A stretch of 64,000 nt of DNA. It comes from Acidobacteriota bacterium. GTDB taxonomy: Bacteria > Acidobacteriota > Terriglobia > Terriglobales > Acidobacteriaceae. The stretch's first letter is position 1. The number at the start of each line of letters is the position of its first letter. Made by a program: the position numbers and the translations under genes. Shown here piece after piece: positions 9,209 to 18,122 of the stretch. The notes beneath the pieces were generated by a model. It had not been told where the DNA came from. It did no database searches and saw only the letters and a list, made by a program, of their open reading frames with translations. Location of the stretch: positions 620,001 to 684,000 of the forward strand of contig JABCZI010000001.1 in NCBI GenBank assembly GCA_013289765.1, written 5' to 3'.

Positions 9209-9382
9209 ATGGCGCAGAAGAAAAAAATTAAGCGGTTTGAAGCGGTGCAGGCCGTCAAGGAACTGGCTCGGGAGCGGGTGGGCGCACCTCCGGTGGAGAA
9301 GGTGGTTCCTCACAAAAACAAAAAAGCGGATAAGCACAGGGCTACGCTGGGCAGGCTGCTCGGGGAACGCGAGACAGAGTAG
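9209..9382 (+). CDS. small basic protein, 57 aa
   Basis: A short gene reading MAQKKKIKRFEAVQAV at the start and LGRLLGERETE at the end. It is lysine/arginine-rich with one predicted amphipathic helix, then VGAPPVEKVVP and a KNKKADKH stretch. I recall similar KKKxKRFxAVxAVKxLARERVG proteins in acidobacteria, so I think it is real although no function is known. The Shine-Dalgarno is weak (GGGTGA). It is divergent from the zinc-ribbon gene. Confidence 0.55.
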   Translation: MAQKKKIKRFEAVQAVKELARERVGAPPVEKVVPHKNKKADKHRATLGRLLGERETE

Positions 9383-9403
9383 TCATGTCCTTGAGTACAA
9401 TCT

Positions 9404-10054
9404 TTAGGGATTGAAAGTAGCCGTAACAGTTAGGTTGTTTTGAAGAAAGACCGTGCAATCGACTCCGCTGGTGGAGCTGCAGCCACTCCAGCCGCCGAAG
9501 ATCGAGGTGCCGCTGGGGGAGGCTGTCAGCACCAGCGCGCTTCCGGTCGTGAATTGGTTACTGCACGACGACGGAGTCGAGCAACTGATTCCGGAACCGG
9601 TGACTGTTCCAGTTCCAGTACCGGCAAAACTGACAGTCAGGATTGGCTGAGGTCCAGGAGGAGTGCAGCCGGAGCTGGCCGGCCCCTCGACGGTGATCGG
9701 AACGGAATTGCTGACCACTTGGTTGGAGCCGTCTTTAAAGGTGGCGTAAATGTTTCCGAGGCCGCAGCCAAGATTCGGTGAAACCACGCCCGCGCCGGTA
9801 ACCTGAACTACTTGCGGATTGTCCGACTGCCACGTCACCAGAGTCGTAATGTCTTTGGTCTCCGGTGGATGAATATACGTCCCGAAAGCCTTGAAATTGA
9901 AAAACAGGCTGGGATCGGCCGCACCAAACGTGCCACCTTTCTCAGGAATGTTGATCGAGACCAGATGCTGATTGTAAGCACAGCTGGATAGGCTCAAGAA
10001 CAATGTCGCGGTCGCAATAAGGGCGAGAACGCTAAACCACTTCCGGCTCATCAA
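9404..10054 (-). CDS. lipoprotein with Ig-like and repeat domains
   Basis: A 216-aa lipoprotein. The signal peptide ends in a lipobox-like LSLSSC (Cys near residue 26). The middle (about 35-125) looks like a bacterial Ig-like (Big2-type) fold, with VTWQSDNPQVVQV and the phrase ATFKDGSNQVVSNSVPITV. The last 75 residues match the bacterial repeat seen in acidobacterial surface proteins: GTGTVTG, FGGWSGCSS and LTVTATF. It is probably outer-membrane anchored and adhesive or structural. Confidence 0.7.
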   Translation of the reverse strand: MMSRKWFSVLALIATATLFLSLSSCAYNQHLVSINIPEKGGTFGAADPSLFFNFKAFGTYIHPPETKDITTLVTWQSDNPQVVQVTGAGVVSPNLGCGLGNIYATFKDGSNQVVSNSVPITVEGPASSGCTPPGPQPILTVSFAGTGTGTVTGSGISCSTPSSCSNQFTTGSALVLTASPSGTSIFGGWSGCSSTSGVDCTVFLQNNLTVTATFNP

Positions 10055-10150
10055 CGACTCCTGGAAAGTAAGCAGCTAAAGGCTCGTATTAGAGGATGGG
10101 TCAATTTAGTCAAAAGCGGGACAAAAAGCAATCATTAAGCGCATGCTTTC

Positions 10151-11200
10151 TTAGCCCTTGACCGCCTTAGCGACCACCTCGGCAAACTTGCGGATATCGT
10201 CTTCGGTGGTGTCAAAGGAGCACATCCAGCGCACGATCGATTCCTCTTCCATCCAGGTGTAGAAGAAGTACTGCTGCTTGATTTTTTCGATGGAGTGGCG
10301 CGGGATCTGGGCAAAGACTCCGTTGGCCTCGACCTTCCAAACCACTCTGACTCCCGGGATGCGGCTGATTTCTTTCTCCAGCTGGCGGGCCATGCGGTTG
10401 GCATGTTCGGCGCTGCGCCGCCAGAGATCGTTAGTCAGTAAAGCTTCGAACTGTGCGGCGATGAAGCGCATCTTCGACGCGAGTTGCATGCCCTGCTTGC
10501 GCAGGTAGGCGAAGTCGTGGCTCCGCTCGGGACGGAAAAATACAACTGCTTCACCGCCCATGATTCCATTCTTGGTGCCGCCAAAGGAAAGCACGTCCAC
10601 GCCTAAATCACGGGTAGCCTCGCGGAGGGTTTGTCCGAGCGAGGCGGCCGCATTGGCAATGCGGGCTCCGTCCATGTGCAGGAACATTTCGTGCTCATCG
10701 GCAAAGCGGGCCAACGCCTGAATCTCTTCCGGCTGGTAGACCGTTCCCATTTCTGTGGACTGCGTGATCGAGATAACACGTGGCTGAGAGTGGTGCTCAT
10801 CGCCGATACCATGATAGGCGTGGAGCACCGAGTCCAGCGTGACTTTGCCATCCTGATGCGGCAGGGGAATTAGCTTGCAGCCGGTATGCTTTTCAGGTGC
10901 GCCGCATTCGTCGCTATAAATATGGGCGTAGGCGCTGCACAGCACTGACTGAAAAGACCGGGTCAGGGCCTGCAGGCTAAGAACATTCGCGCCGGTGCCG
11001 TTGAAGGTGAAAAAAACTGCGATGTCCGGACCAAAATGCTCCTCGAACTTCTTGATGGCAGAACGAGTGTAAGGGTCGTCGCCGTAAGCCACGACATGGC
11101 CTTGATTTACGTGTGCGATCGCCTCGATAATCTCGGCATGCACGCCGGCATTGTTGTCGCTGGCAAAGTTGCGGGCAAGCTTGTTGAGCTGTGGTGGCAT
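10151..11200 (-). CDS. ltaE: low-specificity L-threonine aldolase
   Basis: PLP enzyme of the beta-eliminating lyase/threonine aldolase family (349 aa), cleaving threonine or allo-threonine to glycine and acetaldehyde. It begins FASDNNAGVHAEI; the cofactor Asp-His region reads FLHMDGARIANA and the Schiff-base Lys is in SFGGTKNGIMGGE. The C-terminal domain includes VRWMCSFDTTEDDI. Single gene with poor Shine-Dalgarno at the ATG. Substrate preference cannot be told from sequence. Confidence 0.85.
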   Translation of the reverse strand: MPPQLNKLARNFASDNNAGVHAEIIEAIAHVNQGHVVAYGDDPYTRSAIKKFEEHFGPDIAVFFTFNGTGANVLSLQALTRSFQSVLCSAYAHIYSDECGAPEKHTGCKLIPLPHQDGKVTLDSVLHAYHGIGDEHHSQPRVISITQSTEMGTVYQPEEIQALARFADEHEMFLHMDGARIANAAASLGQTLREATRDLGVDVLSFGGTKNGIMGGEAVVFFRPERSHDFAYLRKQGMQLASKMRFIAAQFEALLTNDLWRRSAEHANRMARQLEKEISRIPGVRVVWKVEANGVFAQIPRHSIEKIKQQYFFYTWMEEESIVRWMCSFDTTEDDIRKFAEVVAKAVKG

Positions 11201-11599
11201 ATCGCATAATTTAGCAGACTCGCGGAGGCACGGATTTGAGCTAGTGTTCCGGTTCGACCTGAGGTCCTGCGTGTCAACCTAAGAACTTGACCCGTTCTTT
11301 AAAAAAATTTGTAGCCTATGTCTATTTTGGCGGTTTCCGTTCGTCTAACTTATGAAGGGGAAAAATGGGCGCAAATGGTGGCACGATTTTGGGGACGGCG
11401 GGGTTGCGATCCGGGCGGGATGCAGGTCACGCTAGCCGGGTGGTGCGCAAAAGTTTTCATGATGACGCCAATATTCTGATGAAGGCTTCTGAATCCTTTC
11501 GGCACTCCGTTCAATCAATATTTCTGATGTTTGGTGGCGCCCATCTTAAGCTGTAACAATATCCCAGTCTTTAGTAGCTGAGTACTGTCCGGAGAATCT
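11201..11599. other. intergenic, no gene seen
   Basis: About 400 bp between the threonine aldolase start and the RND adaptor start. A 63-codon frame at 11365-11556 has no Shine-Dalgarno or recognisable protein. AT-rich runs near 11300-11360 could hold promoters for both flanking genes, but I cannot assign them. Confidence 0.4.
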
Positions 11600-12730
11600 A
11601 TGGCGAAAAGAATGTTCATAGTGTTATTGCTAATGGCGGCCCTTATCGGCGGGCTCGGTTTCATAAAATACCGTCAGGTCGAAACTGCCATCGCGGCGGG
11701 CGCCAGCTTTCAGATGCCGCCCACGTCCGTGACCACCGTAGTCGCGAAGCGGGAGACGTGGCCTTCAACCTTGTCCGTCATTGGGACGGCGGCCGCGGTT
11801 CAAGGGGTTACGGTCAGCGCCGATCTTCCGGGGACCGTCGACAAGATTCACTTCGAATCCGGCCAGGCGGTGCATGAGGGGGACATCCTGGTCGAACTCG
11901 ATACTCGGCAGGAAAGAGCGCAACTCGCCAACATCGAGGCCCAGCGCGATCTGGCCCATATTCAATATGGCCGCTCGGAGGAGCTCTCCAAGGCGGGCGT
12001 CATTTCGAAGTCGGAGTACGACAACGCCGCCGCTCAGCAAAAGGCCACCGAGGCTCAGGTCAACGACGTCAAGGCTGCGATCGCTCGGAAAACCATACAC
12101 GCCCCATTCACGGGAGTTTTGGGACTTCGCCAGATCAGCCTCGGCCAGTATCTGGCGGCTGGACAGTCAATCGTTTCCCTCCAATCCATCAACCCTATTT
12201 ATGTGAACTTCGGCGTGCCGCAGCAGGATACACCGAAGATGAAAATCGGCCACAGCGTGCGCGTTACCAGCACGGACCTGCCGGGCGTTGGGTTCGCTGG
12301 CAAGATTACTGCTCTTGATTCCGTGATCAACGAGCAGACTCGCAACATCCAGATCCAGGCCACACTGGCAAATCCTGGCGGGAAGCTGCGTCCCGGCATG
12401 TACCTGCAAGTCGAGTTCCCGATGGGGGTGTCGCGCGACGTGATTCCTCTGCCGGCGTCGGCCATCAACTACGCGCCCTCCGGGGATTCCGTGTTCGTTG
12501 TCGGCGACATTAAGGACGAGAAGACGGGTAAAACTTATCGCGGTGTTCGCCAGCAGATCGTAAAGATTGACGGTAGCCGTGGCGATCAGGTCGCAATTAT
12601 CACGGGACTGAATGCTGGGGACGAAGTGGTCAGCGCTGGGGCCTTCCGGCTCCGCAACGCCGCGCCCGTCCTGGTAAACAACAGCGTACAACCGTCCAAC
12701 AGTCCCAAGCCGAATCCGGAAGAAAGCTAA
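11600..12730 (+). CDS. RND efflux periplasmic adaptor (MFP)
   Basis: Membrane-fusion protein of a tripartite RND pump, 376 aa. The N-terminal anchor or signal (MFIVLLLMAALIGGLGFI) is followed by a lipoyl half-motif (IHFESGQAVHEGDILVELD), a short alpha-hairpin, the second lipoyl half (GVLGLRQISLGQYLAAGQ), beta-barrel and membrane-proximal domains. CGGAGAATCT precedes the ATG. The transporter gene starts 45 nt later. No TolC-like gene is nearby, so the outer channel must be encoded elsewhere. Confidence 0.9.
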   Translation: MAKRMFIVLLLMAALIGGLGFIKYRQVETAIAAGASFQMPPTSVTTVVAKRETWPSTLSVIGTAAAVQGVTVSADLPGTVDKIHFESGQAVHEGDILVELDTRQERAQLANIEAQRDLAHIQYGRSEELSKAGVISKSEYDNAAAQQKATEAQVNDVKAAIARKTIHAPFTGVLGLRQISLGQYLAAGQSIVSLQSINPIYVNFGVPQQDTPKMKIGHSVRVTSTDLPGVGFAGKITALDSVINEQTRNIQIQATLANPGGKLRPGMYLQVEFPMGVSRDVIPLPASAINYAPSGDSVFVVGDIKDEKTGKTYRGVRQQIVKIDGSRGDQVAIITGLNAGDEVVSAGAFRLRNAAPVLVNNSVQPSNSPKPNPEES

Positions 12731-12775
12731 CGCAGGAGATCCAGCTCGGCCATCAGGCTGAGTAAGGAGCATGGC

Positions 12776-15700
12776 ATGAAGTTCACTGATTTATTTGTTA
12801 AGCGTCCAGTGCTGGCGATGGTGGTAAACCTCGTCATTCTGATCGCTGGTCTCCAGGCTGTGCGTTCGCTGAGTGTCCGGCAATATCCGCGCAGCGACAT
12901 TTCTATCATTCAGGTAACCACGGTCTATGTTGGCGCCAACGCTGACCTGGTGCGCGGCTTCATTACCACGCCGCTGGAGCGCGTGATCGCAAGCGCCGAC
13001 GGCATCGACTACATGGAGTCGAACAGCGCTCAGGGCCTGAGCACGATCATCGTTCACCTGAAGCTGAACTACGACACCAACGCGGCCCTTACCCAGATTC
13101 AGGCCAAGGTCGCCCAGGTCAAGAACGACTTGCCGCCCGAGTCGCAGGTGCCGGTAATCGATTTGCAAACGGCAGATCAACAGTTCGCTGCGATGTACAT
13201 CGGTTTCGCGGCAAAGGACCTCGACGAAAATCAGATTACCGACTACCTCACGCGTGTGGTGCAGCCTAAGCTGAGCGCAGTCAGCGGCGTGCAGCGCGCC
13301 GACATTCTCGGTAATCGCACGTTTGCCATGCGCATCTGGCTGAAGCCCGACCAGATGGCGGCCCGTGGCGTCTCGCCCTCTGACGTGCGCGACGTGCTTT
13401 CCAAGAACAACTATCTGTCAGCGCTCGGCAGCACCAAGGGTTCCATGGTTTCCGTGAACCTGGTCGCCAACACCGACCTGCGCACGCCCGATGATTTCAA
13501 GCAGATGGTCATCAAGCAGGCAAACGGTGTGGTCGTTCGCCTGGGAGAAATCGCCGACGTCCAACTGGGTGCCGAAAACTACGATCAGGATGTCCGCTTC
13601 AACGGCGAAACCGCTACGTTCATGGGAATCTGGGTTCTTCCCACGGCCAATTCGCTGGACGTCATCAAAGAAGTGCGCAAGCAACTTCCCGCAATTCAGG
13701 CGCAGTTGCCGGCGGGCATGACGGCAGGCATTCCTTACGACTCCACCGCCTACATTCAAGACGCAATCAACGAGGTGTTGCATACACTCGTTGAAACGCT
13801 GCTGATTGTCGTCGTTGTCATCTTCCTCTTCCTGGGATCATTCCGTTCGGTACTGATTCCGATCGTTGCGATTCCAGTCTCGCTGATCGGCGCCGTCTTC
13901 CTGATGCTGGTAGCGGGATTCACCATCAACCTTCTGACGCTACTCGCGATCGTGCTTTCTGTAGGTCTGGTGGTCGACGATGCGATTGTGATGGTGGAAA
14001 ACGTCGAACGCCACCTGCAGATGGGCAAGACGCCTTTCCGCGCCGCGGAAGACGCAGCCCGCGAGCTGGTCGGGCCAATCATCTCGATGACGATTACCCT
14101 GGCCGCGGTATACGCGCCGATCGGTATTCAAGGCGGCCTGACGGGAGCGCTCTTCCGCGAATTCGCTTTCACGCTCGCAGGCGCGGTTACCGTCTCCGGC
14201 ATCGTCGCCCTAACACTTTCTCCCATGATGGGTTCGAAGTTACTGCGGGCGGGGGATTCCGAGCGAGGATTCGCCGGCATCGTCAATCGCCAATTCGAAC
14301 GCGTACGACATCTGTACACTCGTACGCTGACCGGCACGCTGAACTATCGCCCGGTAGTGCTGACCGTCTGGGTGATTGTCGCGGTGCTTGCGGTCCCGTT
14401 TTACATGTTCTCGTCGCGTGAACTGGCGCCGCAAGAAGATCAGGGAGTGGTTTTCGGCGTGATTCAAGCTTCCGCCAACTCAACGCTCGACCAGACCAAC
14501 CTGTTCACCAATGAGGTCTACAACGTCTATCACTCGTTCCCCGAGAGCGACAGTCTGTTTCAGATCACGAATCCCGGCGGTGGTTTCGGAGGCATGGTCG
14601 TCAAACCTTGGAGCCAGCGCAAGAAAACTACGCAGCAACTGCTTGTTGAATCCTCGGGCAAGCTATCGAAGATAGCCGGCATTCGCGTGATTCCTCTGAC
14701 CCCCCCGCCGTTGCCCGGCGGCGGCAACTTCCCCGTCGACTTTGTGATCGCGTCGGCCGCCGAGCCTGAGCAAGTCAGCCAGCTCGCCGAAAAGCTGGTG
14801 CAGAAGGCCATGATGAGCGGCATGTTCATCTATGCCGACACCGATGTGAAGTTCGACCAGCCGCAGACCGAAGTTGTTTTCGATCGCGACAAGCTGCGCT
14901 CACAAGGCGTAGATCTAAGCCAAGCCGGCCAGGATCTCTCGACGATGCTGGGCGGGAATTACGTGAACCGCTTCAGCATTCAAGGCCGCAGCTACAAAGT
15001 GATCCCGCAGGTGCAACGCGTTGAGCGCTTGACGCCCGAGCAGCTTTCGCACATTTATGTAAAAGGATCGGCCGACAAACTCGTTCCTCTTTCGACGTTT
15101 GCCACGCTGAAAACCACTACCGAACCGCGCTCTCTGAATAAATTTCAGCAGTTGAATGCGGTGCGCGTTCAGGGCGTCATCCCCCCGAATGTGCCGCTCG
15201 ATAAAGCGCTGACGTTCCTGGAAGATCAAGCCAAGCAAATCCTGCCGCAGGGGTTCACGGTGGATTACGCCGGTGAATCGCGACAGCTGCGGGTTGAAGG
15301 CAGCAAGTTTCTGGGCACGTTTATGCTCTCGGCGATCCTGATCTACCTGGTGCTCGCTGCCCAGTTCGAGAGCTTCCGTGATCCTTTCATCATTCTCGCC
15401 GGATCGGTACCATTGGCGCTCTCCGGCGCACTGATGTTCTCGTTCCTCGGCTTCACTACGCTCAACATCTACAGCCAGGTCGGATTAATCACTCTCGTCG
15501 GCCTGATCGCCAAGAACGGAATTCTGATTGTGGAGTTCGCCAACCACTTGCAGGAAACCGGGCTAAGCAAGCTGCAGGCGATCACCGGCGCGGCCAATAC
15601 CCGTTTGCGTCCGATCCTGATGACCACTGCGGCCACCGTCTTCGGCCACTTCCCGCTGGTCTTAGCGAGGGGCCCCGGCGCCGGAGCTCGAAACAGCATC

Positions 15701-15856
15701 GGCATCATGCTGGTAAGCGGCATGATTATTGGCACAATCTTCACCCTGTTTGTGGTGCCGTCGATTTACATGCTGGTCGCCAAGACCCACACCGCGTTCA
15801 AGGAAGAAGCTGAAGAAAAGGTGACAATGCAAGAGCCGGTTGGAGCAGGCGTCTAA
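12776..15856 (+). CDS. RND multidrug efflux transporter (HAE1 family)
   Basis: Inner-membrane proton-driven pump, 1026 aa, the usual AcrB/MexB-family length. It begins MKFTDLFVKRPVLAMVVN. TM4 carries the proton-relay pair in VGLVVDDAIVMVENV, followed by a large hydrophobic block, and the second half ends with the TM10-12 block GLIAKNGILIVEFANHLQ. Duplicated porter domains flank the membrane blocks. AAGGAG precedes the start. It forms an operon with the adaptor at 11600. The substrate is unknown; drugs, solvents or plant phenolics are plausible. Confidence 0.92.
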   Translation: MKFTDLFVKRPVLAMVVNLVILIAGLQAVRSLSVRQYPRSDISIIQVTTVYVGANADLVRGFITTPLERVIASADGIDYMESNSAQGLSTIIVHLKLNYDTNAALTQIQAKVAQVKNDLPPESQVPVIDLQTADQQFAAMYIGFAAKDLDENQITDYLTRVVQPKLSAVSGVQRADILGNRTFAMRIWLKPDQMAARGVSPSDVRDVLSKNNYLSALGSTKGSMVSVNLVANTDLRTPDDFKQMVIKQANGVVVRLGEIADVQLGAENYDQDVRFNGETATFMGIWVLPTANSLDVIKEVRKQLPAIQAQLPAGMTAGIPYDSTAYIQDAINEVLHTLVETLLIVVVVIFLFLGSFRSVLIPIVAIPVSLIGAVFLMLVAGFTINLLTLLAIVLSVGLVVDDAIVMVENVERHLQMGKTPFRAAEDAARELVGPIISMTITLAAVYAPIGIQGGLTGALFREFAFTLAGAVTVSGIVALTLSPMMGSKLLRAGDSERGFAGIVNRQFERVRHLYTRTLTGTLNYRPVVLTVWVIVAVLAVPFYMFSSRELAPQEDQGVVFGVIQASANSTLDQTNLFTNEVYNVYHSFPESDSLFQITNPGGGFGGMVVKPWSQRKKTTQQLLVESSGKLSKIAGIRVIPLTPPPLPGGGNFPVDFVIASAAEPEQVSQLAEKLVQKAMMSGMFIYADTDVKFDQPQTEVVFDRDKLRSQGVDLSQAGQDLSTMLGGNYVNRFSIQGRSYKVIPQVQRVERLTPEQLSHIYVKGSADKLVPLSTFATLKTTTEPRSLNKFQQLNAVRVQGVIPPNVPLDKALTFLEDQAKQILPQGFTVDYAGESRQLRVEGSKFLGTFMLSAILIYLVLAAQFESFRDPFIILAGSVPLALSGALMFSFLGFTTLNIYSQVGLITLVGLIAKNGILIVEFANHLQETGLSKLQAITGAANTRLRPILMTTAATVFGHFPLVLARGPGAGARNSIGIMLVSGMIIGTIFTLFVVPSIYMLVAKTHTAFKEEAEEKVTMQEPVGAGV

Positions 15857-15971
15857 CGAACAGCCGGTCGTCCGTGTGTTTGAGCCGCGAAGCGCCAAAA
15901 GAATGCAGCACACAGCTTGCCCTGAGTCTGCGAAGGGGCGCAAGCCGTGGGTAGGACGGGAGCAGGAACTA

Positions 15972-15984
15972 GCCCCGAAGGGGC
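15972..15984. repeat. short GCCCC-GAA-GGGGC palindrome
   Basis: A perfect 5-bp stem with 3-base loop inside AGCCCCGAAGGGGCGAAAGA. It lies between the convergent RND gene and SET-domain gene. The wider sequence (15895-15990) has further short palindromic pieces such as GCTTGCCCTGAG...AAGGGGCGCAAGC. It resembles a dispersed acidobacterial repeat. Confidence 0.5.
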
Positions 15985-15997
15985 GAAAGACAACTTC

Positions 15998-16471
15998 TCA
16001 CGCTGACTGTGGCTCACTTTGTTTCTTGCTTTTGGCCTTCTTCTTCGCGGCCTTGCGCCGCAGCTTGGCCATCCATTCGCGCGAGTACATGGTGCCCCGG
16101 CATTTGGGCGAGCCGCAGTGGCAGGGAGCGGGATCGTCATCGTCGTATAGGTTGTAATCCCAGAGCAGTTCCTCTCCGGCCCCGATGTCGCGCAAGGCAA
16201 AGATAAACGCGCGGTTTTTAATCTCATCAACTTCGCAGTTTGGATCACAGGAATGGTTCAGGTAGGCGCCGATTCCATGCCCGTCAATCACCGTCTTGCC
16301 GTCGTCTAAACCGTACAGATAGGTGCGGGGTGCGCCCGTATAGAGCCTGTCGGCCTCCTCGGGGGTGATGCGCGGACCACAATACTCGACAATGCGGGTA
16401 CCTTTACGAACCGGCGTCGTAGTGAACACACCGGCGGCATGAATGCGCGAAGGACGGACAACCAGAGCCAT
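15998..16471 (-). CDS. SET-domain lysine methyltransferase-like protein
   Basis: A 157-aa stand-alone SET protein using SAM to methylate lysine. It has the N-terminal GVFTTTPVRKGTRIVEYCG, the catalytic-core YLNHSCDPNC (NHSCxPN) and GEELLWDYN with the active-site Tyr. A post-SET zinc motif, CHCGSPKCRG, follows. The last about 25 residues are a Lys/Ala tail (RRKAAKKKAKSKK) that could bind nucleic acid. The ATG at 16471 is preferred over a TTG at 16492. The target is unknown. Such genes are scattered in soil bacteria. Confidence 0.85.
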   Translation of the reverse strand: MALVVRPSRIHAAGVFTTTPVRKGTRIVEYCGPRITPEEADRLYTGAPRTYLYGLDDGKTVIDGHGIGAYLNHSCDPNCEVDEIKNRAFIFALRDIGAGEELLWDYNLYDDDDPAPCHCGSPKCRGTMYSREWMAKLRRKAAKKKAKSKKQSEPQSA

Positions 16472-16727
16472 AGAACTAATCTCGCACGCCAAGGCGTTTC
16501 ATGGAAGATGGGAATGCGAAAAGAAAACAAATTTATGTCAGACCTTAGGGGTAAACGGCGCTACGAAGCCACCAGTCGGCTCTCTTGCGTGGCAATCGTT
16601 GCGGGCGGCAAATCCTCAACCGGAATCGGTATCCCCGAAGAAACCGGGAGGGGAACGGCTCATCCGTGATAGACTTCCCCGGCTCATGAACAAAGCATTG
16701 AAGCGAGCTTCTAAGAGGGGAATTCAG

Positions 16728-17333
16728 ATGCGCATAACCAGAGATGCTATTGGAATCGCAATCCTAGTGCTGTGTGGAACCGTGTTCAGCGCGACTGCGC
16801 AAACGGCGAAAGGAACCAGTACTTTGCCCGCCGCGTCGAAGGCCCAAGCGTATTGCGCAAGCACGGGCGGAAATGTGGAGACCCGTATTCCGGTCTACGG
16901 CACCAACGGCCCCGTCCAGAGCTGGCTTCGACTTGCGGGAGTTGAGTACTTCTGTCAGTACACGTCGACTTCCGACGGCTCGCGGATTCACGTGTCCCTT
17001 CGTACGCTTGTAGCCACAAAACCTTCCCTGGCGGCGCTGGCGTATTATGCTCAAATTCCGTGGAACGGCGTTGGACAAGGCAGTCCCGCCTCGTTCTATT
17101 GTTCGCAACTTGGCGGGTCGGATTTGTTTGGCGGCGTCAACGCCGCGGGGGGCGGTTGGGTGAAATTCAATACCACTGATGTTTCGCTTGACGCCTGCAT
17201 CTTCCCGGACAATTCCACCATCGATTCATGGGGATTGTTCTATCACTCCGCAGGCATTATTCGCGGTGCGGACCTCTCCACCGTTCTGAGATATTCGAAT
17301 CCCTACACCGCAACAAAGACCGGCACTCAGTAG
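16728..17333 (+). CDS. secreted protein with two DUF333-like cysteine modules
   Basis: A 201-aa secreted protein I do not firmly recognise. The signal peptide ends VFSATAQ. Two similar modules follow: AQAYCASTGGNVETR...EYFCQY, and ASFYCSQLGGSD...DACIFPDNSTIDSWGLFYHS. The spacing YC-x(2)-GG ... CxFPDxSxIDxW recalls DUF333/hemolysin-like small lipoproteins, so I infer a tandem of such units. The start at 16728 has AGAGGGG 7 nt upstream; the frame is open further 5' but lacks signals. Confidence 0.65.
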   Translation: MRITRDAIGIAILVLCGTVFSATAQTAKGTSTLPAASKAQAYCASTGGNVETRIPVYGTNGPVQSWLRLAGVEYFCQYTSTSDGSRIHVSLRTLVATKPSLAALAYYAQIPWNGVGQGSPASFYCSQLGGSDLFGGVNAAGGGWVKFNTTDVSLDACIFPDNSTIDSWGLFYHSAGIIRGADLSTVLRYSNPYTATKTGTQ

Positions 17334-17359
17334 CGTCTTCTGAGCCTCCGGGCGAAAAA

Positions 17360-17394
17360 ATGCCGCCTCAGCTAAAGGAAAGCAGAGGCGGCAT
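17360..17394 (-). terminator. intrinsic terminator between convergent genes
   Basis: A perfect 10-bp stem, ATGCCGCCTC (17360-17369) with GAGGCGGCAT (17385-17394), and a 15-base loop. On the minus strand it is followed by a run of T residues (17355-17360 are A on the plus strand), as for a Rho-independent terminator of the gene ending at 17416. On the plus strand only a weak T-rich tail follows. Confidence 0.8.
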
Positions 17395-17415
17395 CACTCT
17401 TTTGGTATCTCGCAG

Positions 17416-17958
17416 CTACGGATCGTATATCGAACTGCCATATCCCTGCTTGCGGGCGGCGTCCTGCATCTGCTCCAAACTTCTCTTCTGCTCCTCCAAT
17501 TGGCCTTGCATCCTCTCCACCTGCTGCTGCTTGCTTCTCTGCCGCTCGTTTCGCACAACGCAATTGGCGCCGCAGTCGACCGATGAGAAGCGGATAGAAC
17601 CATTAATTTCGTCCATCCTTCTTTGCAAGGTAGCGATCTGGCCTTCTTGCTCCTGTATCCGGGACTTCCAGTATTGGGCAGTTTGCTTTGCTCCTTTGAA
17701 ACCTGGAGATCGCACAACCTCGCGTTTGCTGTTCTTGGAAACGGGCCCGGCCTTATCCTCTGTGTGCTCTGGAATTTCTTCGTTCGTGATTACCTTGGAT
17801 CCAAGGGCATCGTTGCCCAGGGCGCCCGCCTTCTGTTCCTTTTGCAAACGTTGCTGGCGCACAACTTCTCCGAGTGACTGCGAATCCTGAGCAGTCGCGG
17901 TGACACAAACTAAGAAAGCTGCCGTCAGTACAGCTAAATGTCCGCATCTCGTGTTCAT
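17416..17958 (-). CDS. secreted coiled-coil protein
   Basis: A 180-aa exported protein of unknown role. The signal peptide ends VTATAQ. SLGEVVRQQRLQKEQ and KVITNEEIPEH follow, a pattern I recall from acidobacterial secreted proteins. Residues about 95-170 are mostly helical with heptads rich in Gln, Glu, Lys and Arg, interrupted by a Cys pair (VDCGANCVV). It probably oligomerises in the periplasm. AAGGG lies 6 nt before the ATG. It is downstream of the 18.1-24.3 kb operon by 164 nt and has its own terminator. Confidence 0.7.
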   Translation of the reverse strand: MNTRCGHLAVLTAAFLVCVTATAQDSQSLGEVVRQQRLQKEQKAGALGNDALGSKVITNEEIPEHTEDKAGPVSKNSKREVVRSPGFKGAKQTAQYWKSRIQEQEGQIATLQRRMDEINGSIRFSSVDCGANCVVRNERQRSKQQQVERMQGQLEEQKRSLEQMQDAARKQGYGSSIYDP

Positions 17959-18122
17959 GCAAAGCCCTTCCTATAACCTGTGCGAAGACCAAGATCGTCA
18001 TCCAAATGCTATGCGCGAAAGGCGGTCGCAGCAGCGTTACGAACGGGATGTGTACTCGAAGCCGAGAGCGCGGCCACAGGGATATTAAGACTCAGCCGAT
18101 GACTTCCGGAGTTTTGGCCGTC

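Noticed and set aside
11379-11394. Perfect TGGCACG resembling a sigma-54 -24 half
   Set aside because: The -12 position reads GG instead of GC, so the required GG-N10-GC is absent.
11365-11556. 63-codon plus-strand frame between threonine aldolase and the RND adaptor
   Set aside because: No ribosome site, no recognisable protein, composition like non-coding DNA.
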